Origin: Larimichthys crocea
Lineage: Eukaryota > Chordata > Actinopteri > Sciaenidae
Direction: 5' to 3'
Length of the DNA: 64,000 bases
Assembly (NCBI RefSeq): GCF_000972845.2
Contig: NC_040019.1
Location: forward strand, 10,865,001 to 10,929,000
A program made the translations under genes and the position numbers. The notes below the pieces were generated by a model, which was given only the letters and a program-made list of their open reading frames with translations, ran no database searches and was not told the origin of the DNA. Shown piece by piece: positions 26,806 to 39,787 of this stretch. Each line of letters starts with the position of its first letter. Within the stretch, counting starts at the first letter, position 1.

Positions 26806-29509
26806 GCCCAACAGTTTCATTCAGTACCATTCAATATCGGGCATCGCTGCACAAGCCAGGGAGTGATGTGTAATAGAGAGAAAAAGTGGCCAATCGCTGG
26901 CGTATGATTTGCTCCATAAAGTGTGACCGAGGCAATCTAAAGTGAGGTGTTTGTCGATATACTGCTCAAAAGTTGGCAAAATAAAAAAAGTGTGAGGGAA
27001 CTTTTTTGTGTGAACTTTTGAAAGAAGATGCAGCCACCCTTAGCCTAGTTTAAAATAACGATGAAAAAAGGACAATGATTTTTAGATTTGAACCAAATCT
27101 ACGATCAGAAAATTTGTCCTGCTACACTATCAATCAAAACTTGCAGTAAAGCACCGGTTGACTTGTAAATTAAACTTACAGTACAGTTTTATAGTAGCAC
27201 AAAAAGATTCTCAGGAATGAAAATGATGTTTTGTCCCATGATTTAACAGAATCTTTGTGCAAAGATATCTATTTATTTTGCATATATCTATCAGGTATCT
27301 ATCAGCATCTATCTATTTATATCTCTATGTACTGTCTGTGTAGTACAGTGCATACAGCACAACAAAATCAACAGTCACAACTTTTTCTTTCTCTGATATC
27401 TGAAGTCTTTTTTTTTCTTCCTCGCTATCTTGATCTTCTTGTTGCCAGTGCGTCTTTATCGGCCTCGGCGTGTTTGTTTGGAGAGTACAGCTCGCCCGGT
27501 ATGACATGGAAGTACGTCAGTGTTGTTGGCTCGTGCTTAGCAAAAGGCAACAGGAAGAGACCACTCAGAGAGGGAGGAGACAGGAGGGGAGGTGAAGGAG
27601 AGAAGAGTGAAGTGTATATATATATATAGTATATAGTATCTTAAAGATTTTTGTTTTGTGCTCCTTCAACAGATCCATTGCTCTAAACTTTCATTATAAA
27701 ACAACCCAAACTGTAAATGTTAGTGACTAAATGTTTGAAAGGGTTTGTTCATCCTTTCCTTTCATCGGCCTCAATTTAAGCTCTCTGAAACAAGCAGAAT
27801 CGTTTTGTCTTGCTGTTTTTGTCCACGTTTCTCTAGTCTTTTTGTCCTTATTCTCATCTTATGACATCTCATGACACTGGTAATTCTTGGATGAATTCTT
27901 TCTGCAGATTTTTTTTCGCTTTTTCAACACACTATAAATGGACTCTATAGCCATAGATACCATAACAGAACTACTGATTACTCACTCTATTCATAAAGAA
28001 TATAAAAAGGTGAATACAATAGTAGCAATAGTATGTAGCCATGCAGACAGTTGGTTTTAATTCCTGTACTTCTGAGATTTCTGCCTCCACATTAATACAA
28101 TGGAGTTGAATGCAATATATGGTGCTCAAAGCATTTCATTTAACCATTAAAAATTCAACCACCACTATTTTTTCCCCCTCAAAAAAAATGTGTTCTTTTT
28201 TCTCTGGATCATATCAACAATCACTCCGTTTTCTAAGGGACGAATTTGTTTTTTAAGTAAAAAATCCAAGAAAATAAAGAAGTTTCCATGAAAACTGTGG
28301 TCACAGCACAGTAACAAGGACACAGTCTCTGGAAAGAGATGTTGCTTTTGAATTCTTTAAACACTGACCATCAATAATGTCAGTGCCAAATATGAAAATC
28401 TATTTCACTTAACTTGTATTGGGTTCAAGGCACAAAAAAAATCTAAAAACCAAAAGTGTCCTCATGGCTATAAAATGTAGAGGTAAGTCCGTATTGTTAC
28501 TGTAGTCTGAGCAGATGATTACTCAGTCAGTAGCACAAGAGAAAGTGGATCTTTACCAGGATTCTGGTTGAATGTTAAGCATGAATAGACAGCAGTTTCT
28601 GTGCTACTTGTGTTCTTCTGGCATTGAGCAAGGAGATAATTAGAGTAAAGGCAGAAGTTATAGTCGTCTCTTTGTACGTCCTTCTCTTCTCTCTCTCTTG
28701 CCTGGATCAGCACTATTGCTTTGATCTTGCTTTTCAAATAACAAGGCCCCAGGGTCTACTGAACAACACAGTAGAAAGAGTCTCAACTACAGTACGTGCA
28801 TGTGTGTGTGTATGCACATGTATGTGTATGATTATACACATAAAGTATGTGTTGAATCTCTTCTTGCTTGGGTCAGACACTCGCCACATTTCTCCCTCAG
28901 GGGTTAATTCTTAATTTTCTTAAACGCTCACTCCACTTTTATTAGTAGAGGATATTGCGGTCTATTAGTGATTTTTCTTTCTGTGGATGCTTAATTGGCA
29001 TGAAAGTGCCGATTAGGAATTTCTACACTTTCATTACAGGGGGTGATAAATTAGATGTCATTAAGTTTTCTTTACATTGATAGGAGAAAATTAACCATGA
29101 GATTGTGTCAGGATTGATAGCCAAAAGTGGTCATTCTGTATTGATAATTTGCATCCTTTTTCTTGTCATAATCAACACATTTTATAACTGTACGACTATT
29201 GTCTGCCAAATAAAGAAGGAGGATTAGAGAGAATATTGATTAAATGTATCTTTTTTATGAATACTGAGAAGATGCATAGAAAAAAGGAAAGTTTCAAGGC
29301 AAGGACAGTGTGTTCTCCAGTAATTAGAGCTATTTCTGGTATTTGGTCAGATTTTGTGTTTCTCTTTGCTATTGTAAATAACATCATCAACCCCATCTTG
29401 TTTGTATCTCTTTTTCTTTCTGGGCAGACAGGATGTTTTGAGGAGGAAGACAGCAGGGTCACGGTCTGATCCAGAAAGTATGATAAAGATCAACCATTTC
29501 CTTTGCATC

Positions 29510-29512
<3 letters not shown>

Positions 29513-29542
<30 letters not shown>
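29513..29542. repeat. Microsatellite (TG)15
   Basis: Uninterrupted TG array. Confidence 0.96.
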
Positions 29543-29543
<1 letters not shown>

Positions 29544-29744
29544 ACATGTGTTTGTATTCATGCCTTGTCTTGTTTTTGTGAAAATGTCCTAAAACGCACA
29601 TCCTCAGTAATGTGACATTGAAATACAACAGTCCTGTGGTTTGTGGTGGTAGAAAAATTCAAACTCCAATCATGAGATGAGTTGCACATTTATTGATGTT
29701 TTACATATAATAACTTTTGGATTTCCATATGATGTTGATTGATT

Positions 29745-30023
29745 AAATGGTAAATGGACTGTACTTATATAGCGCCTTTCTAGTCTCCCGACCACTCAAA
29801 CAGTATACATTAGTATACATTCACACACATTGATATGGCATTGGCTGCCATATGCTCATCAGTTTGAGGAGCTAACCATTCATACACATTCACAGCCTTT
29901 GGGAGCAATTTGGGGTTCAGTATCTTGCCCAAGGACACTTCAACATGCAGACTGGAAGGGATTGAACCGCCAATCTTCTGATTAGTGGACGACCCGCTCT
30001 ACCTTCAAGCCACAGCCGCACCA
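29745..30023 (-). repeat. tRNA-related SINE-like dispersed repeat
   Basis: On the minus strand the head carries an A-box-like GTGGCTTGAAGGTAGAGCGG and a B-box-like GGCGGTTCAATCC. The other end reads AAATGGTAAATGGACTG with TATATAGCGCCTTTCTAG just inside. The middle includes GGGGTTCAGTATCTTGCCC and AAGGACACTTCAACATGCAG. This is a familiar teleost SINE-type family. The copy looks nearly full length but mutated. Confidence 0.75.
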
Positions 30024-30793
30024 TTACTGATTACTGTTGTTATGGGATGTTTGCTCATTCAGACCAAAAAAACAAGTCATTTAATTAGCTCTGTCCTGTT
30101 TGTCTTTGTTGACTAAGCGTGCATTCAGACAGGAAACCAGCAACCGGTGGTGGGGGAGTGTCGCTATTTGGCTCTGTGCATTATGTCATTTTGGTGAGAT
30201 ATCACTGAAACCGGGCAATATCCAGGCAATGATTGTGGACTAAACTATGATACTCTCCCAGTTGTGTCCTTGCTTGGTTTATTTCATGTACCCGGATTCC
30301 ACGTCTGTCACAAAACAGTAAAACTGTGAACTTTGATTTGTGCTCATTTCTTGGAGATAGAGAGAAAGACAGCAGTGGTGGAGTGACATAAAGGATGAAT
30401 GAAGAGAGGGAGCACTGGTAGCAAGAACGCAAATAATAACACAAATAAACACACCCACACAACTGTGTCACAGTCCTGCACTAATCACACAATGCCTGAT
30501 GTATTCTGAATATGGCATAATACTTTGTGATGAAAAGAACCAGCTGTCCTGGTTCTGTGAAATGATAATTGAACTTGCTTACAAACACAGCTCACTGAAA
30601 TTACCAAAAGGTAAATAAGCATAATAGTTATTAGAGTCTAATAAAAAAAAAAACAGCTTGAAGGAATAATATCTAATATTTTTGATCTATAAAGCATTAT
30701 AACTGATATATAACTATAGATAGAGCAAAATATTTTCTAGTTACAACATATAAACGCCTTATAATGAATGTATTGGGAAATAGTAATGCCCAA

Positions 30794-31528
30794 GGGTGCA
30801 TTCACGACTAACCTGTTTGGTTCAGTTAACACAAACCCTGATGCATTTACATAGTTAATAAAGATAAATTGTTTGTGCTGGCGTATAAATCAAACACCCG
30901 GACTGAGACCACAGGATATTATGATTGTAGATAGTTGATTTTAAACTAATCGTGAAATCAGAAATCCATCTTTTAATTGTGTGTAAAAACTGTGTATATA
31001 TTTATGCAGATTTGGTAACAATGGGGTATTTTCCTTAAAACTGCTGGGCTTGTATTCTACTCTGTGTCCTTTGTCAGTTCATTAAGTCAAACATCAAACA
31101 GTGTGTGATCCCACAGTAAAAAGTGCTGAATTATTACCATACAAGACGTCTCCTTTTCATCCTGTCTCTACCTGTTAGTCATTATTCATAACATGCGGTC
31201 GATCTGCAGTTTGTAATACTAATAATTCTCAATTATTTCTTTGTGACACCAAAGAACATGAATACGCACATCAGAAGCATAAAAGCGCTGCATAAACTTC
31301 TTTTCATAAACTAAACTTTTATAAACTTTGATTTTTCCCGGTGGGTCCTGATGATGCAGCATGGCAATCACCAAAACTTTCCAATCAACACGTTACCACT
31401 CTGTCTGTATGACTTTATGTTAGCTCTTCTTGATTCGTTTGTAAAAAAGTCAGTCAGTGTCACCAGGAACCAGACTAGAACCACTTTGGTTTAGACTAAA
31501 TAAACCAAACTACAGGTGTAAAAACACC
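30794..31528. mobile_element. Candidate TIR-bounded DNA-transposon relic (~735 bp)
   Basis: The left end GGGTGCATTCACGACTAACC with TGTTTGGTT just inside is imperfectly inverse to the right end AACCAAACTACAGGTGTAAA with AACACC at its edge. The same type of end, with GCTTTCACACC, occurs at 19918. No transposase frame is visible in the interior. The pairing is loose, so this is a candidate only. Confidence 0.4.
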
Positions 31529-33686
31529 ATAAAAACGACAAGTAAAAGTGCAACATCCAATTCATGTGGTTTAATATAATGTAATTTCTGATGTGTTGTA
31601 TGACATCCTGTTAATGTTTTTTTTCTTCTTTTAAGCGACTAACCGTTTAAGATTGAGGATTATAAATGCAACCACATTTTAGAGGCAAGAAACTACTCAA
31701 ACTGGAACAAGCAGACAAAAATCAGATTTTTAGAGTGAGGCCGGGAGGCTGGACACTAAGGGCCATGTTTGGGTTAAACGAGGGGAGAGGGAGGGGGAGG
31801 GGAGTTAGGTCCTAGCCAAAGTGTCTCCTGCAGGAGGTGGTGTGTCGACGTGGAGGGATTCCCGCTCCTCTGAAGTCTGGCAGTCGGTATCTGGTTACTC
31901 CTGTAGGTCTGCCATGATTACCCTCCACTCACATTCCACAGCCCTCATTTACTCCAGTCCACACAGGAATCTTACAAAGTCTGCATTACACACAGACGCA
32001 TGCATAAACACAGGGACCAACAAACCCAACAGATCTCCTGTTAAACGTTAAACCAACTTTTAACTTAAGACATTCATCTCAAACTTCTACATACGTCGCC
32101 CCTTACACAACTTGAGGGTTTAGACAACGACTTCGACCGAGGTTTGTGTTGCCGCTGTAGTGCTAACCTGGTTGTAAAATGCCAGAAATGCTGTAATCCG
32201 CATGGAGGCGTTTGTCATCTCACACCAAACTGTGAGGGGAGCAGCGGTAATGTGGTGGTTTTGCCCTCGACCTCGTCTGTTACCCTCCTGCTGGAAGGAA
32301 TGCCCAATCAGCTGCTAATACAACCACATGTTGCAAAGTTCTTCTGTGATACTGCGACAGGACGTTATGTACTTTTACAGAAAGCATCCAATTTATGTCA
32401 TCAGTATGTGTGTGTGAGTAGGAGCGCCGTTATCTCTGGTGCATCCGGCCTGTTGTGTGCATCGCCGTGCCTTCACCCTCGTACTTGAGAGTCATCTCGT
32501 CTCCACACGCCGCTTCCTTCCTTTGAAAATGAATTTCCCATTGCCTTATTAAAGTCAGCTCTCTGTCAGTGAGTCTGACATCAACATTGTTCCTCTGTGG
32601 GGGTTTGTGGCCTCTGGGAGCTAGGCCCAATAGGACAGAGGACAGCGCAGTTCATAATCAAGAGGAAGGCAAGGAAATGGCTCTTCTTGTGTAACATAAT
32701 TGAAAAAGAAAAAGGAAAGGATATTGTAGTCATCTCAACCTTGTCTCATGCTGATATTGCACCTATCAATCATATTTCATAGGGAATGTTCTGTGTGTTC
32801 ACTGACATTTCTCTTGATTTATCATAGTAATAATACGCACAGAGTGTGTATAAACATACAGAAAGAGAAAAAGGCATCGAAGTGGGAGCTGTATGCGATG
32901 ATTTAATGTGATGTGATGTGTGTGTATGTGGGTGTTGAGGGCACGATGCATAAAAAAGTGGAGTCTATGGAAGAAGCGAGATCCAAACAATCAACAAAAT
33001 GCATCTAAACACAAAGCTCTCATCGGATTTGAGCCTGTACAACCTACTGAGGGAAAATATTTGAGATAAAGAAAGACACATTTTTGGTATTTGAGTCTCT
33101 GTTAACAAAATATTCAGTAATATTCAGTAATATGACATGATTCATTCTCTTTTAGGCATGAAAGAAAAAGATCCAGCTTCTGAAACCTGCTTAAATAAAT
33201 CACAATAAACCATCAATTATTGAGTTGGATGGAGTTGTTTACCTATTTTAGCTTCGGCAAACACGTAAGACTTTAGCAGCTCTACAGACTTCAAAGTCAA
33301 TACTGTGAAAGACTGAATGTTGACAGAAAGATGCTACAGCTGCTTAAATTAACAATGAAACGTAGATATTGTATGAGGTCTGATCCTGGGGGTGATATAT
33401 TTGATAAACATTTAACATTTGATGAAGACAGAAAGAGAATATATTCTTCCTCTTGGCAGAGATATCTGAACTCGCAGTGATTATCCGTCTACTGCCCAGA
33501 ACAAAACAACTACTTCTGTTTGAACTGTTCTCTGTAGTTTATTCATTTGTTCTGTCACTTTGTTTTTGGTTGAGAAAGTTTGACAAACATTTCTGTGATT
33601 CCAAAAATCTGTGACAGAAGTACAAAATAATGCCGTGTTCAGAGTTGAAAAGATCCGTAGTATTCTGACAAATGATTCATCATTCC

Positions 33687-33795
33687 AAACAAAAATACCA
33701 AACACTCCAGCAAAGTACCAGCCACTCCATTTCGAGGATTTGCTGCTTTTTATTTTTCTTTAGTGATAATAAAAAATGGAATATCTACAATTCGA
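33687..33795 (-). repeat. Relic of AT-rich MITE-like family (copy 5)
   Basis: ATACCAAACACTCCAGCAAAG and TTTCGAGGATTTGCTGCTTTT are diagnostic of the family's other half (TGCCAAACATTCACTGG and GAGGATTTGCTGC in the remembered consensus). It is diverged and has no ends. Confidence 0.6.
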
Positions 33796-36460
33796 ACTGT
33801 CAAAAACAAGAAAGGGGCAAATTACGACTGGAATTTTCAAAGAAGAAACAATAAGAGAGATGTATCGATGAAACGCAGAAATATCTAGCAGATTAAATAT
33901 TGTGATCTGTCTGCAGAACAAATCCTGTAATGTGAAATTTGTTTTTCCTGGCAAAGACAGCAGCAATGACCTGAAATGAGAGTGCGAGGGAAATATCAGG
34001 GGGAGGAGTCATAAAACCTGCAAAAGAACATGAGATGGACTACTCAGTGTGCTTGGAACCTAAAAATTGTGTAAAATTTAGTAGAAGTTAGCAGGAAAAC
34101 GAGTGCACAAACAACTTGGATCAGACATTTGAAATCCTGTTTCATGCACGGTCTCACGTCTTTTCCCGTATCCCTTCTTGCATATGTTTGTCGAGGATCC
34201 ATCGAGGATTCCTCTTGCAAATTGAAAGATGTGTGACCTCTCTGATGACAAAACTTCAAGATACCCCATTATAAGACAGACAGATGTGTAATGTGATCAG
34301 TCTTTGAAGGTCATATAGCGTGTAGGCACCATTAGTTGTTCCAATCACTTCAACACGATACCATCAGAAAAATCTACACTTCCACTGACAAAATTACGTA
34401 AAAAGGGGCAAATTGGACGGTTATCAACTCAACGTAGGATTTATTTTTCAAATCTTTGGTCCACAAATCTACACTATTGTAGTGAGTTGATTTCCTCTCT
34501 TTCCATTGTTTGACTACAACCCCCAAATGGTTTTTGGATTTTTAAAAGAGAGCTTGTTCCTGCTCCAATAAACTGAAAAGATGGTGGAATGCACCAAAAC
34601 AAACCGTAGGCTTAAAAACACTCCCTCAGAAACTTATCAAAGATACTGGATCCATGTTTTTCTATGCTCTGTGTGCAGACATGTGTGATGGCACAACAGC
34701 AGTTGGCATGAAGATGAATAAGTAATGGAGTGTAAACTCACAAACTTGAATAACAACTGCAAACACTTTTGGCACGAAATTCAGCTCATGGAAACTTCAG
34801 GACCTGAAACATTTGTTTGAACGATGACTACTGTAATTTTGATTACAGTAAATATTATAACATTTGAATAAAAAAAATAAGAGGGCCTGATATTTATAGC
34901 AGAGTTCAAAGACAGACTAACATACCTATACTGTGTGTGCACACAGAGCCGCTGAGTATATTGTGCTCCAGTGTGTTTTTTTTTTCTGTGATTCATTGAG
35001 GTTAGGAAAAGCATGACTGCAGGCCATGCTGGAGCTAAATAAGCATAAGAATGCCAGAAGTGACTGTCCCCTTCTTTAAACCCCCAACCGACACATCCAG
35101 CCCATAAACACGGCTAGACTGTTCCCACCCCACCACCTCAATAACCTCCCATCCTATGCCCCAGCCCCCCTCATGCTGGGAGCAGGCAGATAGACAGACT
35201 GTCTTATCCCCCCCCCCCACCTCCAGGGAAGAGGAAGAGGGGGATGGAAGGTGGGTGGAGGGGTCTGGCTTTGTGTCTACTGGCACAGACGAGGACTTTG
35301 TGTGCACATCTCCACATGCATGCATGAAGGCACGTGTGCAAGAATATGTGGACATATATACACATGAGCACACACACAAACAGGCCAGCAAATAATATAT
35401 GACACACAGCATGCAAATGCAAGGACAAAGCATGTACAATCCTTTGATCTATATATACACTGCATATATAGGATGTCGAAAACAATAATGCAGTTTAAGA
35501 TGACTCGCATTCCAGAGAAATGTACAACACGTTATTTAAACAACCAAGAGGATGTTTACATCAGATTCAATGTCAGGTGACATTCAAATTAGAAATAATT
35601 GATCCCGTAGTGTAAAAAGGTCAGAGCTCATTCACACACAAAGAACAGGCCAAAGCAACCCCCACTAAACCCCACCTAGACAGGCTTGTAAGGCCCCACC
35701 TACACAGCACAATCCTATTCATCCTCCCAACCCCCCAGGTACACCCACCCACACACACACACACATACACACGCGTATAAATATACATAAAACGCACTTT
35801 ACATGGGTGTGTTGACCACAGACAAAACGCATGTTGGTTTCATTCTTACAAAGCACTGTGCAGCATGCAGGCTGATCATTATATTGTTGAATAAGATGAA
35901 TAAGAAGAGTCAAATAACCATACTGGTTTCTCTCCATACTGTGGAGTAATCCCTTCCTAGGATGACTGCAATGTATAAGATGGAGGTCAACACATGCAAC
36001 ACATGTATTTTAAAGTTTAGGTGTAGCGTACATATGAGTGTCGGGCAGTCTGAGTCAGTCAAATCAAGTACTAAATTACTTCTTTCCTAATGTTCTCTTG
36101 CTTAACGCAGCGAGGTATAGCAATAGAAAAAGTTAATTTAAAACTTATTACTTGTTATTATCTGTCAGCATACATATGTATGTATCTGTACAGCTGTTTC
36201 TTCCACTGAACATTTATCTGCAATAATTAGGTCACATTTTAAAGAAAGAAATACAAAGATATTCATATCCTTACATATGAATATTTGGTGGTTCAGGCTG
36301 TAAGGCGGGGGTAGTCCACTAACCAGACGATCAGTTCGATCACCAACTGTCTGCATGAGCAGCCAATGCCATCAGTGTGTCAACATTTGCACGAAGACTA
36401 GAATGGTTTGATGTGAGTACAGACATTTAGGCTACCAATAAACTGAATATCACTGGATAT

Positions 36461-36570
36461 TTCCTAAAAATTGTGATTTCTCACTATTTTCTGTTATTTT
36501 ATAGACTCGACAAGCCATTGATTACTTAAGTTAAATAATTTGATTTGATTTAATAGTTTGATTAACCAGA
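36461..36570 (-). repeat. Relic of AT-rich MITE-like family (copy 6)
   Basis: AAAATTGTGATTTCTCACTA and TTTCTGTTATTTTATAGACTC followed by a degenerate terminal GATTAC/TTGATT block match the family in reverse orientation. Confidence 0.55.
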
Positions 36571-36815
36571 TCGCTGTTAGCTAAAAAGGCTAAAACTAGT
36601 TTGTTGTGAGGCCTAAGTGCTGTTTCAAAGTTCACTTTCTTTCCCAGAGACTTATAGTTTCATGAGGGCGTGACTGCATATGATTATCTGATAGTTAACT
36701 ATCTGTTTTATTATTATTAATTAAAGGATGACAACTTTACTTGGGTGCTTAGACTGTAGGAGTGTAATACCATTTTTCACCACACAGACTGAGTAACATG
36801 CATCAGGCGTTACAA

Positions 36816-36830
36816 CACAGAGGGGCGCTG
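36816..36830 (+). promoter_or_regulatory. Possible CTCF-like motif downstream of smad7
   Basis: CACAGAGGGGCGCTG resembles the CTCF core on the plus strand (about 12 of 15 positions by eye). It is about 2.4 kb past the smad7 stop codon and points toward the motif at 57457-57470. Confidence 0.3.
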
Positions 36831-37232
36831 TTTCACCAATTTAATTAAAAGAGACAGACACTATAAGGCAAAAATGGTCTATTATGTAATGAAAATATTA
36901 TGATAGTAATATAATATATCTTATTAAATCTTATCTAATCGTATTAAAATCACAGCAACAGGTAGTTAAAGTAATAATGATAATAATGGAGCCTTAGCCT
37001 CCACAGATGCATTTATTTTATTATTAATAATAGTCAATTTAGGCACTTTGAGTCCAATAATACTGGAACCAGCTCATAAAATTGTATAAAAGTGATTTAT
37101 AAAAGTGATTTTTCTTTCTTGAAAGCTGCTCATAAAAACAGCTTTAGACATGCAGCTGAAATCTGTAATAGTTTTAATGGAATTATTGCTGGGCAGAATC
37201 AGGGTCACCCTGTCTGAGGGAAGTTGTGGTAG

Positions 37233-37399
<167 letters not shown>

Positions 37400-39061
37400 G
37401 CTTCAAGCCACTTTAGTTGTTTAGTTGTATTAGCAGGGTTAGGGATTATTGTTGTGAGGGCATGCAGACAGGCAAGAGTTTAAAGTGCATGATGTCAAGT
37501 AAAGGCCAAGGCGCAGAAATCCACCCATGAGACCCAACCCCCATGTAGTCTTTGATATCTTTTTGATGTTAAAGTTTTCTTTCTGGATTTTATAGTAAAT
37601 AAATCATTAGTCATTAATAAACCAGAAGGGAAAGAGTATAAATATGTATCCTGGGACAAGCAGAGACTTTTAATGGTCAGCCACGGATATTGACTGCCAT
37701 ATTTATCAGTGTGGATTTATGTTTTTTATTCTTAGTCTGATGTGTCAGCTAATGCTGCACAGATATTTAAGTGTTACGCACTGCATTTTTCCAGTCATGA
37801 TTTGGCGATTGCTGATCAGAATTGTGCTTTGAGACTTATTTAAATGTTTTGTTCAATCAGCTCTTCTATAGAAAATGATTAAAGGCACACATACATGCTC
37901 TATTTCAGTCCTGCCTCCACCACTGGAACACCGTCACCAAATATGTTGTTTTGTCTCGCCTATTCTAAATAAAATTCAAGGTTTTTCAAAGCGCCGTCAA
38001 ACAGAGTGCAGGGTGGGGGTCGGATGGCGTGGAAAGTGGGTCTTGTGAATGTAGGTCTTTGAGACAGTGTGTGGGTAAAGCAGGCTTACAGTGGTAATCC
38101 TCTTCACAGACACCCATCTGACTAGCAACAGGACGAGGCCCAGACAGACACATGCACGCACGCACACACATGCGCATAAAAAGGTTTTGTTAAGAAGGAA
38201 ATCTATTTTGTTTTGTCTTGTTTTTAAAAATACAATAGGTCATAAATAGGTCATCGGCTCTAATCGCATACTCGGGCCATCCATTTGATCTAACATGTCT
38301 AAATGAAGATGTAATCTTCCAGTACATTTTCCAGTGTGTTCATTTCCTCAGGTCTGGCGCCGAATTCTTTGTGTGATTGTTTGATACGTTACATTCCTTT
38401 GTTTTATCAGCGATTACAATAAAGAGACTCCTCCAGGAAGCCGGACCCTCTGTTGACTTTATTGGTTCCTGAAATTTGTCATTACTGCTTCCTGGTCATG
38501 ATGTCATCAGTGGGTTAATGACAGAGAGGAAGAGGGACATTTGTCCCAAAATAACTCAGAAAAAACAATTTTAAAAAGGCGTAATGAGCCTGTAAGAACA
38601 GGGACAATGAGTTATGACTCTGTCACAGACTCATTTTGTCTTAGAGGGAAATGCTTTCACGATCCACCACAGTCCAACAGTGGCGCAAAGATAAGTCAGT
38701 GTTGTCTTTGGTAATAATGAAGACACAATGTTGTTCACCAAAACTGAATTTGAACAGATTTAGAGAATTGACATGTGGATCTATTTGAAATAATCCAATT
38801 TAGATTATCCACTAAACAGAAAAAAAACACTACAAACCCCAAGATCAAACATAGACTGGACAAGAAATGTTATTTGTATTTTTTTAATTTTTATTTTGGC
38901 ATTTCTTTGTTTTGCATTTATATTAAGCAAAGTGCATCTTATTTTCTTTTTCTCATCAACACATTGCACAATACATAAATAATGATGCATATAAAACGTC
39001 TTCATATTTACAATTAATAATATATTTATATATAACATAAAATACATTTTTCGCTTCTTAT

Positions 39062-39090
39062 TTTATTTAATTAAATCTTAGTCATTTATT
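39062..39090 (-). terminator. Candidate smad7 polyadenylation signals
   Basis: Two AATAAA hexamers lie on the minus strand at 39090-39085 and 39067-39062, about 160-190 nt past the smad7 stop codon. Another is at 38895-38890. The stretch 38770-39130 is very AT-rich, like a 3' UTR, and contains several ATTTA-type motifs on the minus strand. The mature 3' end could lie further downstream, because mammalian SMAD7 has a longer 3' UTR. No transcript data are available to choose. Confidence 0.4.
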
Positions 39091-39248
39091 AAACAAAGTC
39101 CATCAGAATCTTATACTTTCTTCTTCTTTTAAAACGTTCTTTTTTCTCTGTTTGAACCTCTGGAACAAAAAAAAAAAAGGAAAAGTGGGTGTAGTCTGTT
39201 TGTGAAGGGCAAAAGAGGCGAGGTGGGTGAAGAAGAGGAAGGCTGCTG

Positions 39249-39787
39249 CTATCGGGTGTTGAAAATGACTTCCAACCAGCATGGGCAGCTACTGATGAAC
39301 TGTCTGGTGTAGCACTGTCCCCAGCCTTTCACAAAGCTTATCTGCACCGTGAAGCCTGTGCGAGGCTGCTGTGTGAACTCGTGGTCGTTCGGCCTCTGCA
39401 GGCTGCCGGCCTTGTCATAGTCAAAAGCTTTGATGGAGAAACCGGGGAACACCTTGTGCACCAGCAGCGTGCGTGAGTCTGGGTTGTCCAGTGTGGCCGA
39501 CTTAATGAAGATGGGGTAGCAGCTGCGGTTGTAGACCCACACCCCGTCTGGCTCACGCGTCAGCTGGATGCCATAGCCAATCTTGGCCCGCACCATCTGC
39601 ACCAGCTGGGACTTGTTGTCAGAACAGAGCTGGCCGAGGCAGAAGCCGTTCCCCTGAGGTAGATCATAGAAGATGTCCAGAGAGGGCTCCTGGACTGAGT
39701 AGAGGCGCCCAACGCGTGTCTTCTCCTCCCAGTATGCCACCACGCACCAATGGGCCCGATCGCCAGACTCCTGCAACGCCAGGGAAT
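39249..39787 (-). CDS. smad7: smad7 coding exon 4 (residues 198-376, MH2 domain and stop)
   Basis: This exon holds the whole MH2 domain, from about residue 209 (HWCVVAYWEEKTRVGRL) to the C-terminus CPCWLEVIFNTR and TAG stop at 39251-39249. MH2 lets Smad7 bind activated type I receptors in competition with receptor-regulated Smads. The L3-loop region with VKGWGQCYTRQ is at about residues 350-360. The protein ends without an SSxS motif, as expected for an inhibitory Smad. WEEKTRVGRL, SLDIFYDLPQGNGFCLGQL, the TLLVHKVFPGFSIKAFDY block and the C-terminus match Smad7 rather than Smad6. Odd residues are Arg340 (QQPRTG, where mammals have Trp) and Gly in place of Tyr in DKAGSLQRP. The acceptor is CTTCTTCAG after a pyrimidine tract. 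Exons 1-4 total 1,131 nt including the stop, with no frameshift or internal stop. Confidence 0.98.

Larger units (their letters stand above)
20746..29744. other. Intergenic sequence with possible conserved noncoding blocks
   Basis: No gene is recognised. Besides the listed repeats there are unique-looking, balanced-composition blocks at about 21180-21310, 24170-24260 and 28870-29190 that could be regulatory, and an ATAAATAAATA run at about 22425-22446. Confidence 0.5.

Noticed and set aside
32144..32488. 114-codon Cys-rich plus-strand frame (CCRCSANLVVKCQKCC)
   Set aside because: The Cys spacing does not fit a zinc-finger or secreted Cys-knot pattern that I know, and there is no signal peptide or flanking splice evidence.
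39249..39787. Smad6 as the identity of the MH2 exon
   Set aside because: WEEKTRVGRL, SLDIFYDLPQGNGF, TLLVHKVFPGFSIKAF and CPCWLEVIFN match Smad7; Smad6 differs at many of these positions.
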